This document shows positions 28,173-37,723 of a stretch of DNA of 64,000 nucleotides, in pieces. Every line of letters starts with the position of its first letter. Position 1 is the stretch's first letter. The translations under genes and the position numbers were made by a program. Where the stretch lies: the NCBI RefSeq assembly GCF_003148905.1, contig NZ_QGHC01000002.1:347041-411040 (forward strand), in the 5' to 3' direction. The notes under the pieces are model-generated. The model ran no database searches and was not told the DNA's origin. It was given only the letters and a program-made list of their open reading frames with translations. This stretch comes from Fulvimonas soli. GTDB lineage: Bacteria > Pseudomonadota > Gammaproteobacteria > Xanthomonadales > Rhodanobacteraceae.

Positions 28173-28711
28173 AGCAGGGCTCCTTGTGGTGGGGGATACA
28201 GGATGCCTTCCGCCGTCGGCTGCGCGCCCGGCGTGAGCGCGGCCGGCTCCACCTTGCCGGGCCCGAGGATGTGCAGCACCTGGCGGCCGTCGGCCAGCAG
28301 GTAGTCGGCGATGATGCGCCGGTGGCAGCGCCACCACACCGCCTCGGCGCACATCAGCGCGCAGCGCTGCGTGCGCGCCAGCGCCTCCAGCTCGCGCAGG
28401 CCCGCGCGGAACGGCGCGGTCAGCGCGTAGCCGGCATAGGCGCGGAAGCCGGCGTTCTCCCACAGCGCATTGCGCGCGTCGCCGGGAGCGGCCTTGCGCC
28501 GCCCGCCGAGCGCGGCCAGGTGGCAATAGCCGATGCCCGCCGCCGCCAGCGCCTCCCGCAGCGCCTCGCCGTCGTACTGCGGCATCGCGCGCGAGCCGGG
28601 GAAGCGGCGCACGTCGACCACGCAGTCGATCCGCGACGCCCGCAGCAGCGCGAGGAAATCCGCGAAGGGCCGGTTGGAATGGCCGATGGTGAAGACGGTA
28701 TCGCCGGACAT
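28169..28711 (-). CDS. DUF488 family protein
   Basis: Predicted 180-residue protein. The ATG at 28711 begins MSGDTVFTIGHSNRPFADFL, the standard start of the DUF488 family; the conserved VVDVRRFPGSRAMPQYDGE, LGGRR, and the cysteine block MCAEAVWWRCHRRIIAD follow. The family is common in bacteria and often linked to stress genes, but no reaction is established. Upstream sequence in the same frame derives from a GC-rich intergenic repeat and is not coding. It forms an overlapping pair with the DUF2945 gene. Confidence 0.9.
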   Translation of the reverse strand: MSGDTVFTIGHSNRPFADFLALLRASRIDCVVDVRRFPGSRAMPQYDGEALREALAAAGIGYCHLAALGGRRKAAPGDARNALWENAGFRAYAGYALTAPFRAGLRELEALARTQRCALMCAEAVWWRCHRRIIADYLLADGRQVLHILGPGKVEPAALTPGAQPTAEGILYPPPQGALL

Positions 28712-28826
28712 CCGCACAGTGTGCCCGCGGCCGCGTCGAGGCGGCGACAGCGGCGGCGGGTGCGGCGGAGCAGCCTTGCCGACAGGTCGCAAGCGCCGGC
28801 CTCCACGGAAGCCCGCACGTAACGGT

Positions 28827-28843
28827 TGCACCACGCTGGGGCA
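28827..28843. promoter_or_regulatory. NtrC-binding site upstream of glnL
   Basis: TGCACC-N5-GGGGCA matches the NtrC consensus TGCACC-N5-GGTGCA except for one base. It ends 17 bp before the glnL ATG, close enough to overlap the promoter and start region, as the NtrC site does at glnLp in enterics, where it represses. Autorepression of glnL-glnG is inferred. Confidence 0.65.
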
Positions 28844-28860
28844 GTGGCCATGATGGTGCA

Positions 28861-29864
28861 ATGAACGAAGCCAGCTGGCGCGCGTGGGCGGAACAGATGG
28901 CGACCGGGCTGGGGCTGGTCGACGCCGGGCTGCGCCTGGCCTGGATCAACCCGGCGCTGGCCGAGTGGCTGGGGCTGGGGCCGCGCAGCGCGGTCGGGCT
29001 GCCGCTGGCCGCGCTGCTGCCGGAGCCGTCGGTGGGCGTGCAGGCGGCGCAGCTGCTGCGCGAGCGGCGCGTGGTGCGCTGGCGCGACCTCGCGCTGGCC
29101 GCGGCGGACGGCCGCGAGCTGCGCGTGGACGTGGCGCTGCAGGGCATGGACGAAGGCACGCTGCTGCTCGAGGTGCACGCGCTGGCCGACGCGCGCGCGG
29201 CGGCCTCGCCGCTGTCGGCCACCCTGCGCGGCTTCGCGCACGAGGTGAAGAACCCGCTGGCCGGCCTGCGCGGCGCCGCGCAGCTGCTGCAGCGGCGCGC
29301 CAACGAGGCGGAGCTCAGGCGCCTGGCCGGGCTGGTGATCGACGAGGCCGACCGCCTCGCCGCGCTGGCCAACCGCCTGCTGCGCCACGAGGGCGCGCCG
29401 CGGCTGGCCGGGCTGAACATCCACGCGGTGCTGGAGCGGCTGGACGCGCTGCTGGCCGCCGAGCCCGCGCCGCCGCGGTTGCGCCACGACTACGACCCGA
29501 GCATCCCCGACATCCAGGGCGACGCCGACCGCCTGCTGCAGCTGCTGCTCAACCTCGCGCGCAATGCGATCGAGGCCGGCGCGCGCACGCTCGCGTTCCG
29601 CACGCGCGTGGAGCACGGCGTGCGGCTGGGCGAGCGCGCGCTGCGCAGCGCGCTGCGCGTGGAGGTGATCGACGACGGCCCCGGCGTGCCGGCCGCGCTG
29701 CGCGAGACGCTGTTCGAGCCGCTGGTGTCCGGCCGCGCCGACGGCACCGGCCTGGGCCTGGCGCTGGCGCGCGAGATCGCGCGCGAGCACGGCGGCGAGC
29801 TGCGCCACCTGCCGCGCGCCGGCGAGACCGTGTTCGCCCTGTACCTGCCGCTGGAGCGCCTGCC

Positions 29865-29868
<4 letters not shown>
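28861..29868 (+). CDS. glnL: Nitrogen regulation sensor kinase NtrB
   Basis: Predicted 335-residue cytoplasmic histidine kinase that phosphorylates NtrC when nitrogen is limiting, under control of PII. A PAS-like domain is at residues 1-110, then the H box with His127 in [20 protein letters not shown]. The ATPase domain has the N box [13 protein letters not shown]1 DDGPGVP and G2 GTGLGLALA. No membrane segment is seen. Its stop overlaps the glnG start (ATGA). A PII (glnB/glnK) gene is not in the window. Confidence 0.95.
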
Positions 29869-31232
<1,364 letters not shown>

Positions 31233-31285
31233 GGATTTTTCGATTCCGGTTGCGCTTTTCGCTCGTCGTTCCGGTGCGTGCTCAT

Positions 31286-31466
31286 CGTCATTCCGGCGCC
31301 GGCAGGGTGAGCGTGTTGGGCGAGGAACGTCTGCGAAGCGGGCGGCCTTGAAGGAGCGTGCGCGTCGAGTCGTCCGGCGAGATACGCCGGGCAGAGCGCG
31401 CAAAAACCGATTTCGCCTGCCGCGCAGGGTCCATTCGACTGGATTCCGGCTCGCGCCGGAATGACG
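31286..31466. repeat. Composite inverted repeat (CGTCATTCCGGCGC ends)
   Basis: CGTCATTCCGGCGC at 31286-31299 is the exact reverse complement of 31453-31466, bounding 181 bp with no gene. The same end sequence appears at 44033. The rest of the 482-bp gap between glnG and the acetyltransferase gene holds a smaller inverted repeat (CCATGGTG/CACCATGG, 31636-31667) and otherwise nothing identifiable. Confidence 0.6.
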
Positions 31467-31714
31467 GTGAGGGAGACCCGGCGAATGGGCAAGCGGGATA
31501 GGCTTGTTCGTAGCGGCGTTGAACCCGCCGGGAGCCGGGTCGCGGGCAAGCAGGGTGCCATGATGCGGCGATGGAAATTTGCCGCCATGGACGCTGCGGT
31601 CGAGGATGGTCGATAACCGCGCCGCGCCAAGGGGACCATGGTGTCGACCCGGTTTCTTTCACCATGGCGCACTCGCCCGATACGCTTGCTGTCTCCGAAC
31701 GGAAACCGATCCGC

Positions 31715-32173
31715 ATGAGCGCCCTCCAGATCCGCCCCGCCACCCGCGCCGACCTGCCCGCGCTGGTCGACTGGAACGCCGCAATGGCGCGGGAGACCGA
31801 AGGCAAGACGCTCGACCGCGCCGTGCTGGCGCGCGGCGTCGCGGCGGTGTTCGACGAGCCGCGGCGCGGCTTCTACCTGGTCGCCGAGCGCGCCGGCGCG
31901 GCGGTGGGCGGCCTGCTGGTCACCTACGAGTGGAGCGACTGGCGCTGCGGCGACTTCTGGTGGATCCAGAGCGTGTACGTGGAACCGGCGGCGCGCCGCG
32001 GCGGCGTGTTCCGCGCGCTGTATGCCGAGGTCGAGCGCCGCGCCCGCGCCGCCGGCGCGGCGGGCCTGCGGCTGTACGTGGAGACGGAGAACCGGCGCGC
32101 CCAGGCCACCTACGAGGGGCTGGGCATGGCGCGCTGCCACTACTTCATGTACGAGCGTTCGCCGTTGGGGTGA
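31715..32173 (+). CDS. GNAT family N-acetyltransferase
   Basis: Predicted 152-residue acetyltransferase starting at the ATG at 31715 (MSALQIRPATRADLPALVDW). It shows the GNAT core: AVGGLLVTYEWSDW, then strand 4 WIQSVYVEPAARRGGVFRAL, the acetyl-CoA loop (here ARRGGVF in place of the usual Q/RxxGxG/A), and LRLYVETENRRAQATYEGLG. The acceptor is unknown. It lies alone between repeat-rich gaps. Confidence 0.85.
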   Translation: MSALQIRPATRADLPALVDWNAAMARETEGKTLDRAVLARGVAAVFDEPRRGFYLVAERAGAAVGGLLVTYEWSDWRCGDFWWIQSVYVEPAARRGGVFRALYAEVERRARAAGAAGLRLYVETENRRAQATYEGLGMARCHYFMYERSPLG

Positions 32174-32209
32174 GCGGGTGGCCTTCCGTGCGGGATTTCC
32201 ATGCCGCGC

Positions 32210-32380
32210 TCCGGCCGGACCCTCATCCGCCCTTCGGGCACCCTCTCCGGGAGGGAGAAGGAAAAAAAGCGCGAGGCGCGGTCGTTGCACAAGGCTCGAT
32301 CATCGCGCGAGGCTCGATCACGAATCCCTCTCCCTGCGGGAGAGGGTGCCGGCAGGCGGGTGAGGGTCCGGCCGAAGCGA
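32210..32380. repeat. Inverted pair of CCCTCTCC repeat units
   Basis: One unit (32215-32262, CCCTCATCCGCCCTTCGGGC then CACCCTCTCCGGGAG) and a second (32325-32377, CCCTGCGGGAGAGGGTGCCG then GGGTGAGGGTCCGGCC) lie in opposite orientation about 60 bp apart. Between them AGGCTCGATCA occurs twice in tandem. The transcript could fold into one long hairpin. It fills the gap between the acetyltransferase gene and the 389-residue protein gene. Confidence 0.65.
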
Positions 32381-32435
32381 AGCGTCGGCCGCATGGACCA
32401 AGTCCCGCCTGCCGCCTGCACGCCGCCCTTCAGGC

Positions 32436-33605
32436 TCAGTGCACCACCGGCCCCGGCGCCGCCAGCCGGCCGCGCTCGTCCAGCACCACCTGGCCCAGCG
32501 CGTGCAGCTCGGCGTCGGCACCGTAGCGTCCGGCGAGCAGGGCGAGCAGCCCGCCCAGCGCGCGCGGATCGAGCGGGTAGGCGTGCGCCAGCGCGCGCGG
32601 GCGGCCCTCGGCGCCGGATTGCGCCACGGTGATCGCCACGATGCCCAGGCCCGCCGCCTCGTGCGCGTACAGCCGCGGCGTCGCGCCGGCGGCGGGTTCG
32701 GCCAGCGTTTCCAGCAGGGCGCCGTCGACGGCGGGCGCGTCGCCGTCCAGCCGCAGCGCCAGCCCGTGCGCGCCGAGCAGCGCGGCGTACTGGCGCAGCT
32801 CGAACACCGCGCCGGCGAAGTCGTGGCGCCGCTGTGCGGCGTCGCCGCCCTGCGCGGCCAGCCACTGTGCGGGCGACTGCACGCTCACCGCGCCGTCGGC
32901 GTAGCGCAGCGCCAGGCCGCGCGCGCTCACGGTGTCCTCCGGCCGCCAGGGCGTGAGCAGCGCGGCCTCCAGCACGGTCCACAGCGGCGCGAGGTTGACG
33001 TGCTCGTACTGCACGCAGGTGAGCGCGAGCAGGTCGTTGCGGCTCAAGTAGCGCGCGTGCTCCAGCCGCACGCCGAGCGTGCGCATCAGCCAGTCGGCAG
33101 TGCGCGCGCCGGCCTCGCCGCGGCCGACCAGCTCGATCTCCAGCTGCCCGGCCAGCTCGCCGGCCAGCGGCTCGGGCGCGAGCAGCGAGAGCGGCAGCAG
33201 GCGCATCGGGCCTTCCGCGTAGGCCGGCTCCGGTTCCAGCGGCTGCGCGGGCATGCGGCCCTCGTGGCTGCCGAAGGCGACCACGTTCTCCAGCTGGCCG
33301 CGCGGCACGCGGCGGGCCAGCTCGTCCAGCGTGGCCCACACCGGGAAGCCCGGGCGCAGCAGTTCCACCGTGTCGAACAGCGCGCCGGCCAGCGCCAGCC
33401 GGCCCTGCGCCAGTCGCGGCAGCAGCGCCTGCAGGTCGGCGGCGACCAGCGCGGCCAGCTCGGCCGCCTCGTCGCGGCCGAGCGTGCGCCGGGACGGCGT
33501 CGCGCCGGGCGACAGCTCCAGCGCCAGCACGACGGGCAGGGCGACGGACGATTGCGCTTCCACGGGCGACGAATCCGAACGGCAGGAAACTGCGGATTCT
33601 AGCAC
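32436..33605 (-). CDS. Conserved-looking protein of unknown function
   Basis: Predicted 389-residue protein I do not recognise; the start is uncertain, and a shorter start near LPVVLALELSPG is possible. It has no signal peptide or clear membrane helix. The middle is regular and strand/helix mixed (LLRPGFPVWATLDELARRVP, VVAFGSHEGRMPAQPLEPEP, WLMRTLGVRLEHARYLSRND), and the C-terminal region repeats acidic-hydrophobic strands. Codon use and third-position GC match its neighbours, so it looks native. It is divergent from the thiolase gene with 78 bp between. Confidence 0.7.
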   Translation of the reverse strand: MLESAVSCRSDSSPVEAQSSVALPVVLALELSPGATPSRRTLGRDEAAELAALVAADLQALLPRLAQGRLALAGALFDTVELLRPGFPVWATLDELARRVPRGQLENVVAFGSHEGRMPAQPLEPEPAYAEGPMRLLPLSLLAPEPLAGELAGQLEIELVGRGEAGARTADWLMRTLGVRLEHARYLSRNDLLALTCVQYEHVNLAPLWTVLEAALLTPWRPEDTVSARGLALRYADGAVSVQSPAQWLAAQGGDAAQRRHDFAGAVFELRQYAALLGAHGLALRLDGDAPAVDGALLETLAEPAAGATPRLYAHEAAGLGIVAITVAQSGAEGRPRALAHAYPLDPRALGGLLALLAGRYGADAELHALGQVVLDERGRLAAPGPVVH

Positions 33606-33683
33606 CCGCCCCCGCAGGCTTTCGCCGCCCGGCGCCGCGCGCTAGCCTTGGCGGAATCGAGGCTGGCCGGACTTTTCCTGGAC

Positions 33684-34967
33684 ATGGACAACACGCAAAA
33701 GCGCGTCGGCGTGATCGGCGGGGTGCGCATCCCGTTCTGTCGCAGCAACACCGCCTACGCGGACGTCGGCAACTTCGGCATGTCGGTGAAGGTGCTGGGC
33801 AGCCTGGTCGAGCGCTTCGGCCTGCACGGCGTGGAGCTGGGCGAGGTGGCGATGGGCGCGGTGCTCAAGCACTCCTCGGACTGGAACATCGCGCGCGAGG
33901 CGGTGCTCTCCTCGGGCCTGGCGCCCACCACGCCGGGCATCACCACCGCGCGCGCCTGCGGCACCTCGCTGGACAACGCCATCATCATCGCCAACAAGAT
34001 CGCCGCCGGGCAGATCGAGGCGGGCATCGCCGGCGGCTCGGACACCACCAGCGACGTGCCGATCGTGTTCAGCCCGCGCCTGCGCAAGCGCCTCCTGGCG
34101 ATCAACCGCGCCAAGGGCTGGCAGGACAAGCTGGCCGCCGCCACGCGCGGCTTCTCGCTGCGCGAGCTCAGGCCCTCCTTCCCCGGCGTGGCCGAGCCGC
34201 GCACCGGCATGTCGATGGGCGAGCACTGCGAGAAGATGGCCAAGGAATGGCACATCAGCCGCGAGGCGCAGGACCGCCTGGCGCTGGAGAGCCACCGCAA
34301 GCTCGCCGCCGCCTACGACGCCGGCTTCTTCGACGACCTGGTGGTGCCGTTCCGCGGCCTGAAGCGCGACGGCTTCCTGCGCCCGGACACCTCGATGGAG
34401 AAGCTGGCGGCGCTCAAGCCGGCGTTCGACAGGATCTCCGGCTTCGGCACGCTCACCGCGGGCAACTCCACCGGCCTGTCCGACGGCGCCGCCGCGGTGC
34501 TGCTGGCCAGCGAGGCGTGGGCCGCCGCGCGCGGGCTGAAGGTGCAGGCCTGGGTGCGCGACGCCGAGGTGGCCGCGGTGGACTTCGTGCACGGCGAGGG
34601 CCTGCTGATGGCGCCCACCGTGGCGGTGCCGCGCATGCTCGACCGCCACGGCCTCAGCCTGCGGGACTTCGACTTCTACGAGATCCACGAGGCCTTCGCC
34701 GCGCAGGTGCTGTGCACGCTGCGCGCGTGGGAGAGCCCCGAGTACTGCAAGAACCGCCTGGGCCGCGATGCGCCGCTCGGCGCCATCGATCCGGCCAGGC
34801 TCAACGTCAACGGCTCCTCGCTGGCGGTGGGCCACCCGTTCGCCGCCACCGGCGCGCGCATCGTCGCCACGCTGGCCAAGCTGCTGGAGCAGAAGGGCTC
34901 GGGCCGCGGCCTGATCTCGATCTGCACCGCCGGCGGCATGGGCGTGACGATGATCCTGGAGCGCTGA
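33684..34967 (+). CDS. fadI: Acetyl-CoA C-acyltransferase (FadI-like thiolase)
   Basis: Predicted 427-residue thiolase that cleaves 3-ketoacyl-CoA in beta-oxidation. The ATG at 33684 (MDNTQKRVGVIGGVRIPFCR) is preferred over an in-frame start at 33648. Catalytic residues: Cys92 in TTARACGTSLDN, the His in FYEIHEAFAAQV, the His/Gly loop GHPFAATGAR, and the second Cys in CTAGGMGV. Longer than FadA and closer to the FadI trifunctional-subunit type. No fadJ partner is adjacent, so the symbol is a family-level call. Confidence 0.85.
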   Translation: MDNTQKRVGVIGGVRIPFCRSNTAYADVGNFGMSVKVLGSLVERFGLHGVELGEVAMGAVLKHSSDWNIAREAVLSSGLAPTTPGITTARACGTSLDNAIIIANKIAAGQIEAGIAGGSDTTSDVPIVFSPRLRKRLLAINRAKGWQDKLAAATRGFSLRELRPSFPGVAEPRTGMSMGEHCEKMAKEWHISREAQDRLALESHRKLAAAYDAGFFDDLVVPFRGLKRDGFLRPDTSMEKLAALKPAFDRISGFGTLTAGNSTGLSDGAAAVLLASEAWAAARGLKVQAWVRDAEVAAVDFVHGEGLLMAPTVAVPRMLDRHGLSLRDFDFYEIHEAFAAQVLCTLRAWESPEYCKNRLGRDAPLGAIDPARLNVNGSSLAVGHPFAATGARIVATLAKLLEQKGSGRGLISICTAGGMGVTMILER

Positions 34968-34987
34968 CCGTCCGGACGTCCGGACGG
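34968..34987. promoter_or_regulatory. 20-bp perfect palindrome after the thiolase stop
   Basis: CCGTCCGGAC followed by its exact complement starts at the first base after the TGA; internally it is also the direct repeat GTCCGGAC twice. It lies between the thiolase gene and the start of the TonB-like gene. It could be a terminator stem without a T-tract or an operator for the downstream gene. Confidence 0.45.
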
Positions 34988-35002
34988 CCATACGGAACGA
35001 TC

Positions 35003-35581
35003 GTGCTGCGACTGCGCACCACCGCCTCCCTGAGCCTGCTCGCGCTGGCCGTCGGCGTGGCCGGCACGCAGTGGCTCAGCGGCCTGACCGCCGGCTGGGC
35101 CGGGCCGCCGCGGCGCGTCGCCGCCGCGACCGCGATGGCACCGCTGCCGCACGCGGCCGCTCGTGCTTCTTCGATGGCGCCCGCGCACCGCCACGGGCCG
35201 CGGCCCGCGTCGCCGCGGCCCGCGCCGCCGCGCGTCGTCGGCGCCGTCGACGAGACCGTGGCCGCCGCGGCCACTCTGCCGCCGGCCGAACCCGCCGCGC
35301 CGCCGCTGGTGCCGCTCGACACGCCCGCCGTGCCGGAACCCTACGCGGCGCTGCGCGGCCACCTGGACGGCCGCGTGGTGCTGCATCTGGCGGTGGACGG
35401 CGCCGGCCGCGTGGCCGCCGCGGCGGTGAGCCGTTCCAGCGGCGATCCGGTGCTCGACGCGCACGCGCTGGACACGGTGCGCGGCTGGCGCTTCGCGGTG
35501 CCGGCCGACCGCCCGCAGGGCCTGGAGGGCGAGCTGCCGATGCGCTTCTCCAGCGACGCCGCGCTGGCGCGGGCGCCCTGA
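35003..35581 (+). CDS. TonB-like C-terminal domain protein
   Basis: Predicted 192-residue protein with a GTG start at 35003 (VLRLRTTASLSLLALAVGVA). The N-terminal hydrophobic segment (about residues 5-25) is a likely signal anchor. A long Ala/Pro-rich linker (residues 35-115) is followed by a TonB-type C-terminal domain: GHLDGRVVLHLAVDGAGRVA, SGDPVLDAHALDTVRGWRF. It probably contacts outer-membrane receptors or envelope partners; no ExbB/ExbD genes are nearby. The stop's last base is the left border of repeat copy C. Confidence 0.75.
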   Translation: MLRLRTTASLSLLALAVGVAGTQWLSGLTAGWAGPPRRVAAATAMAPLPHAAARASSMAPAHRHGPRPASPRPAPPRVVGAVDETVAAAATLPPAEPAAPPLVPLDTPAVPEPYAALRGHLDGRVVLHLAVDGAGRVAAAAVSRSSGDPVLDAHALDTVRGWRFAVPADRPQGLEGELPMRFSSDAALARAP

Positions 35582-35764
35582 GAGCCTGTTCACGATCTTG
35601 CCGTGCCCTGCGCCGGCGCGCACCGGCGTGGCATGGCGGGTGCATCGCGGCCGGAGGCCGCTCCCACAGGGGGCCTCGCCAGCTTGGTGGGAGCGGCCTG
35701 CGGCCGCGATGCCGGACCACCGACGGCTCCGCCGCGGAGCGCGGCAAGATCGTGGGCAGGCGCT
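35581..35764. repeat. Dispersed intergenic element, copy C (cleanest termini)
   Basis: 184 bp. The left terminus AGAGCCTGTTCACGATCTTG starts at the last base of the TGA stop; the right terminus (35741-35764) is its imperfect reverse complement (about 20 of 24 positions). The REP-like inverted pair is at 35644-35710. It lies between two convergent genes. Confidence 0.88.
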
Positions 35765-35807
35765 GCGCGAACCGCCGCGGCGACGACGAGTCCGAAGCCC
35801 CGCGCCG

Positions 35808-37697
35808 CTACAGGATGCCCTGGATGCCCACGCCGAAGGCGGTGAACAGGCGCGTGTAGATCAGCTTGGGCGAGATGGCGACGTCGGGGAAGTCGCCCAC
35901 CGGCTCGTAGCAGCTGTAGAAGGCCGGGTCGTCCGGCCGCATCGGCGTGCAGCCGGCCTTGAGCTCGTAGCTGGTGGCGTAGCGGAACGGCCAGAAGTCG
36001 AACAGCGGCAGCCGCGCGGAGACGTCGCCGATCGCCTGGCTGATCGGGCTGAGCACCGGCACCTTCTGCCGCGGCGCGATCACCCAGGCGTTGTCCGGCG
36101 TGGTGTCGCGCAGGATCGCCTCGCGCAGCTGGTCGGCGAAGCGGCTGTCGTACACGATCACGCCCGCCTCGGTGTTGTAGTGGTCCGAGCGCGGGTCGAA
36201 GTTGTGCGAGCCGATCATGGCGAAGCTGCTGTCCACCACGAAGGACTTGGCGTGCAGGCCGAAGCGGCGGCCCTGGCTGTGCAGCGGCGCCGGGCGGTTG
36301 CTGCTGCCGCGGCTGCCGAGCAGGCTGGTCTGCTCGGGCTTGATGTAGCGGCGCCGGCCGCCGGCCGCCGGCGCCGCGGCCGGCGCTTCCTCGCCGTCCT
36401 CCAGGCTGGCCCAGGCGTTGTCGTCGGTGGGGCCGCTGGCGTGCGGCTTCAGCTCGTAGATCTCGAAGCCGAGCTTCTTGAGGTAGCGCTTGCGGTGCTT
36501 GTAGGTGATCGCGTAGACGGCGAAGTCGTCGGTGGAGGCCAGCGAGTTGGTCGACACCACGATGCGCGGCGGCGGCGTCTGCCGGTGCAGCGCGCGGAAG
36601 ATCCGGGTGGCGCGCTTGCTCATCACCAGGTACGGCGTCTGCAGCACCACTTCCTGCCTGGCCGCGGCGACCAGCTGCATCACCCGGCGGGTGAGCTCGC
36701 GCGCGGCGTGCTCGTGCGGCTCCTCGGTCTTGCCGGGCAGGTCGCTGAAGAACTCCACGTCGCCGGTGCGCAGGCTGTCGTCGAGCACGTACATGCGCAG
36801 CCACTCGTCGTCGCCGGCCTCCTGCTGCACGCGCCAGACCCGTTCCGGGTGCGCGTAGGCGGGCGCGGGCCAGCCCGGCGCCTGCGGGTGCGCGAGCAGG
36901 TGGCGGTTGACGTCGCGCAGGTGGGTCAGCGGCACGCTGCGCGGGTGGTTCCAGAACAGCGCGAAGGAGTCGGCCATCGCCTGCGCGGCCGGGCCGCCGA
37001 CCAGCACGTCGCGGTCGACGTAGTCGAACTCGTCGTCCCAGTCGTAGTAGCGGTTCTGGTAGTTGCGCCCGCCGGTGATGCCGATGCGGTCGTCCACCAC
37101 CAGCACCTTGTTGTGCATGCGCTGGTTGAAGCGCAGGAAGCAGCAGGCGATGCCGGCGGCCCAGCCCAGCGGCGAGATCTGCGCCTTGTCGAAGGTGGGG
37201 TTGTACAGCCGCACCTCCAGGTCGGGGCTGACCCGCGCCAGGCGGTCGAGCAGGGCGAGGTCGCCGAAGGCGGAGAGCTGGTCGACCAGGATGCGCACGC
37301 GCACGCCGCGCCAGGCCGCCTGCACCAGCTCGTCGAGCACCAGCAGGCCGGCGTCGTCGTGGTCCCAGATGTAGGTCTGCACGTCGATCGTGCGGCGCGC
37401 CGCGCGGATCAGGTTGAGCCGCGCGGCCAGCGCCGGCTCGCTCGCGCCCAGCATCGCCACCACGTGCTGCGGGTGGCCGGGGCGCGAGGCCGCCACCGCC
37501 TCGTCGGCGGCCGCGAGCAGCGGCGAGGCGATCGCGCAGTGGTCGGGCCGCGCGCAGGTGCTGCGGGTGTCCATGCTGGCGGCGACCACCGCGTCGGCGC
37601 GGCGGATCTGCGCGCGGCTGAGCGTGCAGCCCTGCAGCAGCAGGGCGAGCAGCAGGAGCGGCAGCAGGGCGGGGCACGGGCGATGCATGCCGTGCAT
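35808..37697 (-). CDS. Phospholipase D family lipoprotein (ClsC-like)
   Basis: Predicted 629-residue protein with an N-terminal signal and lipobox (LLLLALLLQGC, cysteine near residue 24; the start may be ATG 37697 or 37688). Two HKD motifs are present: HNKVLVVDDRIGITGGRN and HAKSFVVDSSFAMIGSHNFD, so it should act as a phosphatidyltransferase or phospholipase of the cardiolipin-synthase type. Location at the periplasmic face or outer membrane is inferred from the lipobox. It is larger than most cardiolipin synthases. The 5' neighbour is the YceI operon on the same strand. Confidence 0.88.
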   Translation of the reverse strand: MHGMHRPCPALLPLLLLALLLQGCTLSRAQIRRADAVVAASMDTRSTCARPDHCAIASPLLAAADEAVAASRPGHPQHVVAMLGASEPALAARLNLIRAARRTIDVQTYIWDHDDAGLLVLDELVQAAWRGVRVRILVDQLSAFGDLALLDRLARVSPDLEVRLYNPTFDKAQISPLGWAAGIACCFLRFNQRMHNKVLVVDDRIGITGGRNYQNRYYDWDDEFDYVDRDVLVGGPAAQAMADSFALFWNHPRSVPLTHLRDVNRHLLAHPQAPGWPAPAYAHPERVWRVQQEAGDDEWLRMYVLDDSLRTGDVEFFSDLPGKTEEPHEHAARELTRRVMQLVAAARQEVVLQTPYLVMSKRATRIFRALHRQTPPPRIVVSTNSLASTDDFAVYAITYKHRKRYLKKLGFEIYELKPHASGPTDDNAWASLEDGEEAPAAAPAAGGRRRYIKPEQTSLLGSRGSSNRPAPLHSQGRRFGLHAKSFVVDSSFAMIGSHNFDPRSDHYNTEAGVIVYDSRFADQLREAILRDTTPDNAWVIAPRQKVPVLSPISQAIGDVSARLPLFDFWPFRYATSYELKAGCTPMRPDDPAFYSCYEPVGDFPDVAISPKLIYTRLFTAFGVGIQGIL

Positions 37698-37723
37698 CTT
37701 AAATTAGTGTTGCGCGGATGCCG

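Noticed and set aside
35003..35581. Full TonB energy transducer
   Set aside because: Only the C-terminal fold and a linker are convincing; no ExbB/ExbD genes are adjacent and the classical X-Pro repeats are weak.
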